Source: Flavihumibacter stibioxidans (lineage in GTDB: Bacteria > Bacteroidota > Bacteroidia > Chitinophagales > Chitinophagaceae). From it: a stretch of 64,000 nt of DNA. The position numbers were made by a program, and so were the translations under genes. This document shows, in pieces, positions 45,101-53,810 of the stretch. The stretch covers positions 992,001 through 1,056,000 of the forward strand of contig NZ_MBUA01000001.1 of the NCBI RefSeq assembly GCF_014332695.1, in the 5' to 3' direction. Numbering within the stretch: the first letter of the stretch is position 1; each line of letters starts with the position of its first letter. Below the pieces are notes generated by a model, which made no database searches, had not been told where the DNA came from, and saw only the letters and a program-made list of their open reading frames with translations.

Positions 45101-47296
45101 ATTCACTACCCCAAAATGCGTACTGGCCAGGAAAGCAATTCCACCTTTTTGTTTTGCGAGCACAAACTTCTCCGTCAGTGATTCAACCACCTGGAAACGA
45201 CTTGGTGCGTATTGGAAAAAGTCGCCCGCATAACAACCATTCACGGAAAACACCGGGTATTTGCCTTTATTGTTATAATCCACCGGGTCTTCAATACTAA
45301 ATTGCAAAGTGCTTGCCGAGGAATGTCCGAAATAAGTAAGTAAACTAATTCCTTCTTCAAATTTTTCGCGAATGATCTGGGCCCCGGATTGATCGGTCTC
45401 ATCCCCAACACTTTTACATAAAACAGTTGTATTGGCTCCAACCAGCGTATCATTTATCAGGTTTTTGTATGTATTCAGGTAACTGCATAACTGAACTCCC
45501 AATAAAGCATCCGTTGCCCCCATTACATGGACAATATTTTTCATCCATAATTTGTCTTCAGTTTTCCCTGAAATGGTTTGCTGAACCTGTTCATACTCTT
45601 TCACTTTTTCAAGGTAATCTTCCACTTCTGTAGGACTGACAGCAGATAAACGACCAATTCCCGTAAGCGCCAAAGAACTTTCCGGACCCGTAGAGCTAAG
45701 CAGGTTATCCGATCCCGGATAGCCATATGTGGGAACCAGGTTGAGTTGGTTCAGCAGGGGCCTTTCTGTTGTTGGGTTGGCCCTGAAAGCATTGTAGGAA
45801 ACGCCCTTGCCAATAAGAAAAATGTTTTTTACTTCCGAAGAAAAATTGGCCCTGGCAAAGCGGAGGAAATTTTTTACAGACAATGGGTGCCCTTTGATCC
45901 CGAAGGCAAACTGGTCAACCAATTCATTGATATCGTAAAGTTTTGCCGAATGGCTTCCGCCGGCTACACTGCTTCTGTAGGCCCGGTAATCTTCAACCGG
46001 GTTATTCCCGTTTGCTCCGTTATACAGTAAAGGATTGGAGATAATCAGGTAGTCACCCTGTTCGGCAGTATTCCGAAAATCAGTAAACTTACGTTGTATC
46101 AGTGTGGTAACGGGCAGAGGGACTGCAGCAGCCTGACTTACCAATACCATTTTCCGGGCAGTGGCGCTGCCTTTGAGGGAGAACCTGAACACACCCGCCA
46201 CCTGGGTATTGGCTACATACCTTTCAAGTGTCTGGGTATCATATAAAACCGGAATACTTCCACCTGCATTGAAGTTCTTTATCTCCAGGTAATACCCCGC
46301 CGTTCTTGCTTCCAACTCAAAATAAAACTGGTTGGCACCCCCAAAATCAAACTCTCTCGGATAAATGATTTCATAAAAGGATAATACCAACCGATCAAGA
46401 TAGGGATCAGGACCAGATGGTGGCGCCGGAGGCTGAACATTTGTAAATGCCACAGCCGCACTACCTGAAGAAAGTAAATTAGTTGAGAAGCTAACGGACG
46501 ATACAAGATCATTGAAAAAATTCATTACAGTATCTTTCAACATGTTCCCGTTCACCGCCGCACTGATCCGCCTCGTTTTTACGGTATTGCCAAAAGCACC
46601 AAATCTAAGAACTGCATTAGGACCGGTGACCACAGGTTTCAGATTGGAGAGGTTTTCCGTACGGGTTACCCTTTGCCTGATATCCGTACTGGACCAGAAT
46701 TCACCCCTGTCATAGGAAGATGAATAAATATATTGCTCAAGATCAGCAGCAAACCCAGGATTGATCTGCTGTTTGAAATGCGTTCCGACGGTGTGTAAAA
46801 AATAAGGTTCTGCAGCCAGTGTATTGCCCGCCACATCATTATCTACTGATGCAAAGCGCAAATTGGGAGATACAGGTTCAACAGTCAAAAAGTAAATGGC
46901 AGTATCAGCGTGAAGATTATACCTGGTGGAATGCTGGAACCTGGCATTACGATAAAGCACCCGGTCCGGTTCCCCATCATTCGCCCTTCCCCAGAACTCA
47001 ATATACCCCCCTGCCGGCAAGGGTCCGCTGGCAGCCGATGTATACAGCGGAACTTCCACCCCATTCCTGTACAATCTGAAATGCTCAGCCGGTGTATTTT
47101 CCAGTCCGCTCGCACGAAGGGTGGATTCCGGAATGCGGTACAGACCGTCTTTGCCAACCTTGAATTTATAATAGGTATTGCTGAAATTGATCCATTCATT
47201 GTTGAATGGCTGGGCCTTTGTTATAAATGAAAAAGCCAGTATTGCTACCAGCAAAAAGCTTATTCTCCGCAAAACTATTGTTCGGTTATTTCGCAT
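42173..47296 (-). CDS. porU2: Gingipain-like C25 peptidase, type IX secretion sortase PorU2-like
   Basis: About 1707 residues from the ATG at 47296, the next in-frame start after a GTG at 47308. Signal peptide (RISFLLVAILAFSFITKAQ). The C25 protease domain lies around residues 410-800, with His in LLTYFGHSSAS (about 660) and Cys in FSVNGCYAGDFF (about 690). Ig-like/CARDB-type repeats follow. The C-terminus (NLLNYPNPFSTS, WDGTDQFGQRLANGVYLYRV) resembles a Por-secretion sorting domain. PorU removes such domains and attaches cargo to the surface; this longer form fits the PorU2 type. It follows the PorV/PorQ-like gene with no gap. Confidence 0.85.
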   Translation of the reverse strand: MRNNRTIVLRRISFLLVAILAFSFITKAQPFNNEWINFSNTYYKFKVGKDGLYRIPESTLRASGLENTPAEHFRLYRNGVEVPLYTSAASGPLPAGGYIEFWGRANDGEPDRVLYRNARFQHSTRYNLHADTAIYFLTVEPVSPNLRFASVDNDVAGNTLAAEPYFLHTVGTHFKQQINPGFAADLEQYIYSSSYDRGEFWSSTDIRQRVTRTENLSNLKPVVTGPNAVLRFGAFGNTVKTRRISAAVNGNMLKDTVMNFFNDLVSSVSFSTNLLSSGSAAVAFTNVQPPAPPSGPDPYLDRLVLSFYEIIYPREFDFGGANQFYFELEARTAGYYLEIKNFNAGGSIPVLYDTQTLERYVANTQVAGVFRFSLKGSATARKMVLVSQAAAVPLPVTTLIQRKFTDFRNTAEQGDYLIISNPLLYNGANGNNPVEDYRAYRSSVAGGSHSAKLYDINELVDQFAFGIKGHPLSVKNFLRFARANFSSEVKNIFLIGKGVSYNAFRANPTTERPLLNQLNLVPTYGYPGSDNLLSSTGPESSLALTGIGRLSAVSPTEVEDYLEKVKEYEQVQQTISGKTEDKLWMKNIVHVMGATDALLGVQLCSYLNTYKNLINDTLVGANTTVLCKSVGDETDQSGAQIIREKFEEGISLLTYFGHSSASTLQFSIEDPVDYNNKGKYPVFSVNGCYAGDFFQYAPSRFQVVESLTEKFVLAKQKGGIAFLASTHFGVVNYLSTYLNAFYTKMGKSDYGATLGRLNIDALTQMTSSYSPLDFLAKANAEQLNLHGDPALKMNFQPKPDYVVEESMVEISPNFISISDQSFKVKVRYFNMGKAINDSIHVEIKRINPDGSVNILYNQKRPAVNYADSLEFDLPVVATLHKGQSRLSVVLDGADEIDEMVQDNNSVSKSFFIYEDEATPAYPYNYAIVSDPAQKLYASTANPFSNLKQYVMEIDTTALFNSSLKRTVNISSVGGLLEFDPQTSFLDSVVYYWRTALVPGEGGDFIWNQSSFMFRSENQSGFNQSHFFQHRESEFNSLVLDEQRQWVFGKKANSLVLRQAMYPTSGTEDSDFSVLINDDDFIRSACVGRSLVFHVIDPRTFKPWLNVDENGNNLYRFGSGSANCKASTNWNFEFSYMTPESRKLIMDFMDSIPPSYYVVIRSNDYNNPRSYSSTWRADTSLYGSNNSLYHKLLEAGLTIIDDINAPKSWGLIYRKNDPDFTALGKVSVGLYDRFFISATCTTPDSVGYLKSPEFGPSKKWKELRWEGHPVESNSPDKVKIEILGIRKDRSTHVLKEVGINETVVDVSDIDAAIYPKLKLNMRNADSVNFSPYQLDYWRLIYDPVPEGAITPNLFFTTKDTVGLGEIVEFGIAFKNITSIPFDSLKIKVILTDANNVPHELPVGLLKPLGGGDTVRFTYKIDTRNFPGLNTLYIDFNPDDHQPEQYHFNNFLFRNLYVDDDRKNPLLDVTFDGVHILNGDIVSARPRIQIKLKDESKYLLLNDTSLMRVQVRYPDGSIKTYRFDNDTVRFIPAVSASDNTATIEFSPAFLNTFDEENGIDNYELIVTGKDASNNPAGKISYSVEFTVINKPMISNLLNYPNPFSTSTAFVFTLTGSEIPTNFKIQILTVTGKIVREITGDELGPIRIGRNITEFKWDGTDQFGQRLANGVYLYRVISMLNGKKLEKYKANGDTTDKFFTKGYGKMYLIR

Positions 47297-47308
47297 ATGC
47301 TTTAGCAC

Positions 47309-48421
47309 TTACTTATTTTTATTTTTTTTGACCAGGTCGAGCTTCAGCGAAAACACATGTGTATAAAGTGGATTCGACTGATTGGCAAGATTTGTAAACG
47401 CATAGTCGATCATCACATTCTGCAGCCTGAAACCGGCCCCCAGGGCAGGCTGGTATATCCATATCTTTTTAGAATAAGTGCTGTCATCGTCATCCAGTGC
47501 TTTCTGAAAATTGTTGATGCCTGCCCTTACAAAAAATACATTTTTCACAGCAGCTTCCAATCCGATCTTTGGGTCGATGCTCACTGCTGAACTGCTGATG
47601 ACCGTATTCCTTCTTCCATCAAATGTAAAATCGAGGTTGGCTTCTGCCAGCAGGTTGACAGATTTGTTAATCCGGAAATTATAGGAAGCACCGGCAATTA
47701 GTTTGGGAGCGGTCAGTTCGGTTGATTTAACAGGGATATCATTCTGGGTAACATAAAATACTTCCCGCATTTTATCATTTATGCTGTAGGTCCAGGCATT
47801 AAAGGTGGTTGTTACATCCCTGGCAACAAGTCCCACCTGCAGCTTTTTGTTGATGTACTGCACACCGGCATCAAATCCGAAGCCCCATGCACTTGCAAAA
47901 TCTCCGGCCTTACGGTGAATAACCTTTGCATTAAAACCCAGGTTGAGTTTTTTATCCGGGTCATTCATTTTCAGTTCCTGGGCATAGGAAAACAGGAAAG
48001 CATAATCGGCTGATGAAAACGTAGTGATATTATCAAAATTAATACTGCCATCCGGTTCTACCAGGAAGACCGTATTGGGAATATCATCCACAGCGAAGCG
48101 TAACACCGAAATCCCGATGGTTCTTTTACCATCGCTCAGCGGAATAGCAACATTTGCATAATCGTATTTTCCGATACCGGCAAAATATTCGGCATGCATT
48201 ATGTTTACCTGCGCCTGGTTCTTTACATGAACCAGTGCAGCGGGATTCCAGTACCCCGCCGTACCGTCAGAAACGGAAGCTACCTGGGCCGACCCCATAG
48301 CCAGCCCCCTTGCACCAGCCCCGATATTCAAAAATTCATTAGAATATTTCCGGAACTGAGCCGACAATAATGCAGGCAGGAAAACACAAAAAGGGATCAA
48401 CCATTTGATCTTGGCAGTCAT
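47309..48421 (-). CDS. PorV/PorQ-family outer-membrane protein of type IX secretion
   Basis: About 370 residues from the ATG at 48421 with signal peptide (IKWLIPFCVFLPALLSAQ). The FadL-like barrel starts FLNIGAGARGLAMGSAQVAS, then DGTAGYWNPAALVHV, the diagnostic PorV/PorQ pattern. PorV shuttles cargo from the translocon to the PorU sortase, and PorQ belongs to the attachment complex. Which paralog this is cannot be decided from sequence alone. It is the first gene of an operon with the C25 sortase-like gene directly after it, which suggests a dedicated PorV-PorU pair. Confidence 0.85.
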   Translation of the reverse strand: MTAKIKWLIPFCVFLPALLSAQFRKYSNEFLNIGAGARGLAMGSAQVASVSDGTAGYWNPAALVHVKNQAQVNIMHAEYFAGIGKYDYANVAIPLSDGKRTIGISVLRFAVDDIPNTVFLVEPDGSINFDNITTFSSADYAFLFSYAQELKMNDPDKKLNLGFNAKVIHRKAGDFASAWGFGFDAGVQYINKKLQVGLVARDVTTTFNAWTYSINDKMREVFYVTQNDIPVKSTELTAPKLIAGASYNFRINKSVNLLAEANLDFTFDGRRNTVISSSAVSIDPKIGLEAAVKNVFFVRAGINNFQKALDDDDSTYSKKIWIYQPALGAGFRLQNVMIDYAFTNLANQSNPLYTHVFSLKLDLVKKNKNK

Positions 48422-48515
48422 TGGATCAACTTTCAGGATAAGCAATAAGTACGCTAATGAACACTAACGAGCGGCCGGCCTTAATATTGCCTTTCGCAGG
48501 CTAACCCGTTTGCGT

Positions 48516-48523
48516 TAGTTTTG
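48516..48523 (+). promoter_or_regulatory. Possible -7 element upstream of tyrS
   Basis: TAGTTTTG, a perfect TAnnTTTG, 21 nt before the tyrS ATG, but no TTG at the usual distance. A short inverted repeat CTGCAA-A-TTGCAG (48524-48536) follows directly. Confidence 0.35.
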
Positions 48524-48544
48524 CTGCAAATTGCAGCATTTTTT

Positions 48545-49828
48545 ATGAATTTGATCGAAGAATTACGCTGGCGAGGCATGTTGCAGGATATCATGCCCGG
48601 CACCGAGGAACAGTTGAACAGGGAAATGACTTCCGCCTATATTGGTTTTGACCCTACCGCTGACAGCCTTCACATAGGCAGCCTGGTCCCCATTTTATTA
48701 CTGGTTCACCTCCAGAAAGCCGGCCACAAGCCATTTGCGCTGGTTGGTGGAGCCACGGGAATGGTAGGCGATCCTTCGTTCAAGGCTGAAGAAAGGAAAA
48801 TGCTGGATGAGGCCACACTGCAGCAAAACCTGGCAGGTATCAGGGCCCAGCTTGCCCATTTCCTGGATTTTAATGAAGCCCTCCCAAATGCCGCTGAAAT
48901 TGTCAACAACTACGATTGGTTTAAAAATATCAGTTTCCTCGATTTTATCCGTGATGTGGGCAAACATATTACGGTTAATTATATGATGGCAAAGGACAGT
49001 GTGAAGAAACGGATCGAGGGAGATAGTGGCATCAGTTTTACAGAATTCACCTACCAGCTTATCCAGGGTTATGACTATTACTGGCTCAATAAGCACAAGA
49101 ACTGTAAACTACAGATGGGCGGCAGCGACCAATGGGGTAATATCACCACAGGAACGGAACTTATCCGCCGCATGTCGGGTGGGGAAGCATTCGCTTTTAC
49201 CTGCCCATTACTGACAAAGGCAGATGGCGGCAAATTTGGTAAAACCGAAAGAGGAAACGTTTGGCTGGACCCCAAAAAAACTTCGCCCTACCAATTCTAT
49301 CAATTCTGGCTGAATGCATCGGATGAAGATGCCATAAAATGGATCCGGATTTTCACCTTCCTGCCCAAGACTGACATTGAACAATTGGTTGCGACTCACC
49401 AGGAAGCTCCCCACCTGCGGCTCCTTCAGAAAAAACTGGCCGAAGAAATCACTTCGCTGGTACATGGCCGTGAAGAATTTGAATTTGCGGTAAAAGCATC
49501 TGAAATCCTGTTTGGTAATGCTACTACCGAAGTACTGCAAAGCCTGAATGAAGACCAGCTTTTGCAGGTTATGGAAGGAGTTCCTGCACATGAATATGCC
49601 CGCACTGCATTTGAAGCTGGAGCTGATATCGTTTCCTTCCTGGCGGATACCGGCATTTTTCCCAGTAAGGGAGAAGCCAGGAAAATGGTACAAAGCGGAG
49701 GCATCAGCATTAACAAGGTTAAAGTGGAAGGAATAGATGCAAAACTCCAGATCAGCGACCTGTTGAATAACAGCTACCTGCTGGTTCAGAAAGGAAGAAG
49801 AAACTATTTCCTGGTGAAGGCGGTCTGA
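48545..49828 (+). CDS. tyrS: Tyrosyl-tRNA synthetase
   Basis: 427 residues from the ATG at 48545 ([18 protein letters not shown]). A start eight codons earlier is not supported by the family. Class I motifs: HIGSLVP (HIGH-like, about residue 45) and KFGKTERGN (KMSKS-like, about 230). [12 protein letters not shown] binds tyrosine, and the C-terminal S4 RNA-binding domain is present ([20 protein letters not shown]). Charges tRNA-Tyr. Confidence 0.97.
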   Translation: MNLIEELRWRGMLQDIMPGTEEQLNREMTSAYIGFDPTADSLHIGSLVPILLLVHLQKAGHKPFALVGGATGMVGDPSFKAEERKMLDEATLQQNLAGIRAQLAHFLDFNEALPNAAEIVNNYDWFKNISFLDFIRDVGKHITVNYMMAKDSVKKRIEGDSGISFTEFTYQLIQGYDYYWLNKHKNCKLQMGGSDQWGNITTGTELIRRMSGGEAFAFTCPLLTKADGGKFGKTERGNVWLDPKKTSPYQFYQFWLNASDEDAIKWIRIFTFLPKTDIEQLVATHQEAPHLRLLQKKLAEEITSLVHGREEFEFAVKASEILFGNATTEVLQSLNEDQLLQVMEGVPAHEYARTAFEAGADIVSFLADTGIFPSKGEARKMVQSGGISINKVKVEGIDAKLQISDLLNNSYLLVQKGRRNYFLVKAV

Positions 49829-49871
49829 ATACGTTCCAGGTTTCGTAAATTGAATACTGAACCTGTCTTTT

Positions 49872-51059
49872 ATGAAATCATTGCCTGCCATTGTTGCCAT
49901 TACCTGCCTGCCTGCATTGGGGTTTGCCCAACAGGATTTCCAGCGAAACTTACAGGCCCGGTTCATTGAGGCGGAACATCAGTCTGTGATTGAACTGCCG
50001 GAAGGAAATTTCCAGCTCAATGCTTCTTTGTGGCTGGACGGGAAAAACGGTATTACCATAAAAGGAAAGGGGATGGATAAAACCATCCTGAATTTTTCCG
50101 GCCAGATTTCCGGTGCGGAAGGCATCAAGATTACCAATGGCTCCAATGTTACCATCGAGGGCCTGACAGTACAGGATACAAAAGGTGATGCTATCAAAAC
50201 ACAACTGGTGGATGGAATTACCTTCCGCAATGTAAAGGCGGAATGGACCCGCGGCGCTCATGAAAAGAATGGTGGATATGGCTTGTACCCCGTTCAATGC
50301 AGCAATGTCCTTATTGAAGGATGTGCTGCAAGAGGTGCCAGTGATGCCGGTATTTATGTAGGCCAGTCCAGTAAAATCATCGTTAGAAATTCTCTTGCTA
50401 TGGAAAATGTAGCCGGGATAGAAATTGAAAATTCGCTCCATGCCGAGGTTTACGACAATGAAGCGACCAATAATACGGGCGGCATACTGATCTTCGACCT
50501 GCCAGACCTGGTGGTAAAAAAGGGCGGATACACGAAGGTTTACCGCAACCATGTTCACCACAATAATCACCCGAACTTTGCACCCAAAGGGAATATCGTC
50601 GGCAAAGTGCCATTAGGCACGGGAATCATGGTTCTTGCCACCAATAATGTGGAGATCTATGGTAACAGGATCATCAATAACAAAACAGCAGGTACTGCCA
50701 TTATCAGCTATTATATCACTGAGAACCCGGTTAAAGACAGCACCTATTACCCCTACCCCGGCAATATTTTCATTCATCACAACGAGTATAAACGACAGCG
50801 CGGCAGGGCTACCATGAAAGGCAGAATGGGCAAACTGTTCCGTTTTAAACTGAAATTCGGTAAAGACGTTCCGCATATCATCTACGACGGCATCCTGGAT
50901 GATAAAAATCCTGGCAATAATAAAATCTGTATCCGTGAAAACAGCCAGGCAAGTTTTGCCAATATTGATGCCGCCAATAATTTTAAAAAAATAACACGGG
51001 ATTTGTCATCGTACGATTGTGAACTCGACATTCTGATGCCAAATGCCGGCAGCAAATGA
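49872..51059 (+). CDS. Exported parallel beta-helix repeat protein, partner of the di-haem cytochrome
   Basis: 395 residues with signal peptide (AIVAITCLPALGFAQQ). Right-handed beta-helix rungs are evident: ITIKGKGMDKTILNFSGQ, VTIEGLTVQDTKGDAI, NVLIEGCAARGASDAGIYVG, VEIYGNRIINNKTAGTA. Its stop overlaps the next ATG by four nt (ATGA). Families TIGR03805 and TIGR03806 are described as regular two-gene partners of unknown function, and this pair matches that description in order and content. No lyase or glycosidase catalytic residues are assigned. Confidence 0.85.
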   Translation: MKSLPAIVAITCLPALGFAQQDFQRNLQARFIEAEHQSVIELPEGNFQLNASLWLDGKNGITIKGKGMDKTILNFSGQISGAEGIKITNGSNVTIEGLTVQDTKGDAIKTQLVDGITFRNVKAEWTRGAHEKNGGYGLYPVQCSNVLIEGCAARGASDAGIYVGQSSKIIVRNSLAMENVAGIEIENSLHAEVYDNEATNNTGGILIFDLPDLVVKKGGYTKVYRNHVHHNNHPNFAPKGNIVGKVPLGTGIMVLATNNVEIYGNRIINNKTAGTAIISYYITENPVKDSTYYPYPGNIFIHHNEYKRQRGRATMKGRMGKLFRFKLKFGKDVPHIIYDGILDDKNPGNNKICIRENSQASFANIDAANNFKKITRDLSSYDCELDILMPNAGSK

Positions 51060-52099
51060 AATCAGCCACAATAATAATTTTGCTTGCAATCGCAGTCTTC
51101 GCGGCAGTAGCTTTTTCCGGCAAATCGCCGGATTTTGAAGCTCCTAAACAAAAGCTATCCGACTACGGATTTTTTACCGGAAGACTGGCCGACCTCATAC
51201 CCGCCAAAAAGGTCATACCCTATGATCTGAACAGTGCATTGTTCAGTAACTATGCTGAGAAATCCAGGTTCATCGTATTGCCTGAAGGAGAGCCGGCCAT
51301 TTACAATCCCGACAGCGCCTTTAATATGCCTGTTGGCACGGTTCTCATCAAAAACTTTTATTTCCCTGCAGACTTCAGGCACCCCGAAAAAGGAAGGAAA
51401 ATCCTGGAAACCAGACTGCTGGTGCATGAGCCGGCAGGGTGGAATGCGCTGCCCTATATTTGGAACAAAGAACAGACAGAAGCCTATTATGATGTTGCCG
51501 GTGATACCCGACAGGTGCAATACACCGATTCAAAAGGTAAAAAAGTAAATACCAGCTATGTCATCCCTAATAAGAACCAGTGTAAAGGTTGTCATTCCTC
51601 CGGCAATCGCTTCCTGCCGATTGGCATCAGTGCAAGGCATCTGAACAAGGATTTTTCCTATGCCGACGGTGCAGAAAATCAATTGACCTTCTGGAAAAAA
51701 CATGGATTGCTGAATGAACTCCCTGAAGACAAGATACCGGCGAATTGCAACTGGCAGGATGAAAGCAAGCCCCTGGAAGCACGGGCCAGGGCCTACCTGG
51801 ATATCAATTGCGGGCACTGTCACAATTCAGCTGGCCCTGCCAATACATCGGGATTGTTCCTGGATATTCACAATAAAAATGAGACTTCGCTGGGAATAAT
51901 GAAAACTCCTGTAGCCGCAGGCCGGGGCTCTGGCAATCTTGATTACGCCATAGTTCCAGGCAGGCCCGACAAATCCATCCTGCTGTACCGGATGAACACC
52001 ACAGATCCCGGAATAGCCATGCCGGAAATCGGTCGCGAACAGATCCATAAAGAAGGTATCGAACTCATCAGCCGCTGGATCAGCAGCATGAAACAATAA
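51056..52099 (+). CDS. SO2930-type di-haem c-type cytochrome
   Basis: 347 residues with an N-terminal signal sequence (SATIIILLAIAVFAAVAFS) and two CxxCH haem sites, NQCKGCHSS (about residue 177) and INCGHCHNS (about 258). LSDYGFFTGRLADLIPAKKV and IPYDLNSALFSNYAEKSRFI are typical of the family first named from Shewanella SO_2930. It is translationally coupled to the beta-helix gene (ATGA overlap). Periplasmic electron transfer or oxidation of a substrate bound by the beta-helix partner is plausible but unproven. Confidence 0.85.
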   Translation: MKSATIIILLAIAVFAAVAFSGKSPDFEAPKQKLSDYGFFTGRLADLIPAKKVIPYDLNSALFSNYAEKSRFIVLPEGEPAIYNPDSAFNMPVGTVLIKNFYFPADFRHPEKGRKILETRLLVHEPAGWNALPYIWNKEQTEAYYDVAGDTRQVQYTDSKGKKVNTSYVIPNKNQCKGCHSSGNRFLPIGISARHLNKDFSYADGAENQLTFWKKHGLLNELPEDKIPANCNWQDESKPLEARARAYLDINCGHCHNSAGPANTSGLFLDIHNKNETSLGIMKTPVAAGRGSGNLDYAIVPGRPDKSILLYRMNTTDPGIAMPEIGREQIHKEGIELISRWISSMKQ

Positions 52100-52101
52100 A
52101 C

Positions 52102-53403
52102 TCACTTGCCACCGGACGCAAAGGATTTGATTCCTTTCACAAGTATGTCGAGTTGTTGCGTTGTTGTGTACACATGCGGCGTAATCCTTACTCCACTGAT
52201 ATTTTCCCATTCAATTCCCACCGTATGAATCTTGTGCTGGCTGAAAAGGTATTGATCAAGTTCTGATGGCTTCCTGTCCTTTACGGATACTAACCCTATT
52301 GCACAACCGAATCCCTGCCTTGTTGAAGTGCCGATCCTTATTCCCGGCATGTCTTTCACCTGGTTGATCCAGTAATTCTTCAGGTATAAAAGGCGTTGTT
52401 CTTTGCGTTCAGCGCCGATCATTTGATGAAACTCGATTGCTTTGCCAATGGCCTGTTCAATAAAGAAGGGCCTGGTGCCCAGGTTTTCAAACTTCCTGAT
52501 ATCCGCGCTTCTGGCATCGGGTGATGCAAACAAGGGGTAGAGTTTGGCTATCTTTTCTTTCTTCACATACAGCAGGCCGCTGCCAATGCAGGCGCTAAGC
52601 CACTTATGGAGACTGGTCCCGAAATAATCCGCGCCTAATTCGGGAATGGTAAACTTAAAATGAGCAAAGCTATGGGCCCCATCCACCAGTACTTCGATTC
52701 CCCTGGCATGTGCCGCATCGGCAATTGACCTTACCGGCAGAATCTGCCCGTTCCAATTAATGATGTGGGTAAGATGTACGACTTTGGTTTTGGTGGTAAA
52801 CGCTTTGGTGTATTGTGCCGCCAGGTAAGCGTTATCCTCTGATGGCAATTCCAGGTTCACCCAAACCAGTTTGATGCCATCCCTTAATTCGCGTTGTTTC
52901 CAGGCATTGATCATATTCGGGTAGTCCTGTTTGCTTAAAACCACTTCATCTCCGGCTTTCAGTGGCAGCCCGAAAATGACCGTTTCCAGTGCCTCCGATG
53001 CATTTCTTTGGATGGCTATTTCCTCCGTATCACAACCAGCCAGAGCGGCCAGGTTTCGGCGCAAGGGTTCGCGCCCCTGATCGAGTATCCGCCACATATA
53101 ATAACTGGGTCCCTCATTGCTGAGGTCATGGTAACGTTTCATGGCTTCCTGGACCACTTTCGGCGAAGGGCTGACCCCTCCGTTGTTCAGGTTTATGATG
53201 GAAGGAGATACCGTATAGGCCTGCTGGATGGCATACCAGAAATCCTCTTCGCCAGCCAGTTCTTCGGGACTTGCTGAGCCATATTGCAGGATGCTTTTTT
53301 CCAAATGCCTGCTCCAGGCGGGTTGTGAAATTCCGGCTAATACAGCGCCAAAACCAATTTTACTTAACCCTGACAAAAAATTTCTGCGTCCAGTAGCATT
53401 CAT
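52102..53403 (-). CDS. PLP-dependent aminotransferase class V-fold enzyme with Tat signal
   Basis: 433 residues from the ATG at 53403, giving a twin-arginine leader (GRRNFLSGLSKIGFGAVLAG). A TTG-type start 17 codons upstream would place the RR motif too deep. The PLP lysine is in GTSLHKWLSACIGSG (about residue 248), VDGAHSFAHFK supplies the PLP-ring Asp, and RNASEALETVIFGL the phosphate site. Closest in character to isopenicillin-N-epimerase/cysteine desulfurase-like enzymes. Export of a folded PLP enzyme by Tat is notable. Convergent with the cytochrome gene, two nt apart. Confidence 0.85.
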   Translation of the reverse strand: MNATGRRNFLSGLSKIGFGAVLAGISQPAWSRHLEKSILQYGSASPEELAGEEDFWYAIQQAYTVSPSIINLNNGGVSPSPKVVQEAMKRYHDLSNEGPSYYMWRILDQGREPLRRNLAALAGCDTEEIAIQRNASEALETVIFGLPLKAGDEVVLSKQDYPNMINAWKQRELRDGIKLVWVNLELPSEDNAYLAAQYTKAFTTKTKVVHLTHIINWNGQILPVRSIADAAHARGIEVLVDGAHSFAHFKFTIPELGADYFGTSLHKWLSACIGSGLLYVKKEKIAKLYPLFASPDARSADIRKFENLGTRPFFIEQAIGKAIEFHQMIGAERKEQRLLYLKNYWINQVKDMPGIRIGTSTRQGFGCAIGLVSVKDRKPSELDQYLFSQHKIHTVGIEWENISGVRITPHVYTTTQQLDILVKGIKSFASGGK

Positions 53404-53505
53404 GAGGGGAATTTTTCTAAATCTAATATGTATTCTGTAAACGGGCAAAGACAAATGGGGCTCCCCTGTTTGTTATCCAATCCTGCAGAAATTTCAGAGA
53501 TTTTT

Positions 53506-53536
53506 TTGGCAGTAAAGTTTGGGCCCATTATTTTTG
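53506..53536 (+). promoter_or_regulatory. Predicted tRNA-Gln promoter
   Basis: TTG at 53506-53508 in a T-run, 20-nt spacer, TATTTTTG at 53529-53536, a perfect TAnnTTTG about 20 nt before the tRNA. Confidence 0.7.
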
Positions 53537-53556
53537 CACTCCCATTTAGGACGGAT

Positions 53557-53627
53557 TGGCCTATAGTATAATGGTAGTACGACAGATTTTGGTTCTGTTT
53601 GTCTAGGTTCGAATCCTGGTAGGCCAA
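53557..53627 (+). tRNA. trnQ: tRNA-Gln (TTG)
   Basis: 71-nt cloverleaf with acceptor TGGCCTA / TAGGCCA and anticodon TTG in loop TTTTGGT. No encoded CCA. It stands alone, with its own promoter and terminator. Confidence 0.95.
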
Positions 53628-53639
53628 CGAAAAAGCCAT

Positions 53640-53690
53640 AATGGCAAAAAAAAGCTACAACTCAAATTGTAGCTTTTTTTTATTGCCATT
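53640..53690 (+). terminator. Terminator after tRNA-Gln
   Basis: Long stem: the core AGCTACAA / TTGTAGCT is flanked by A-runs and T-runs, and the outer AATGGCA / TGCCATT also pairs. It works in both directions in principle. Confidence 0.85.
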
Positions 53691-53810
53691 ATTTCCCGGT
53701 CCTCCCCTTGCATACAACCCGGCTCCAGGTATCAGTTGACCTGCAAGTAACATTCATCAATCTTCTGTAAAGGGTATATTGAGGTACGACAATTCCGGAA
53801 ACAAATTTAT

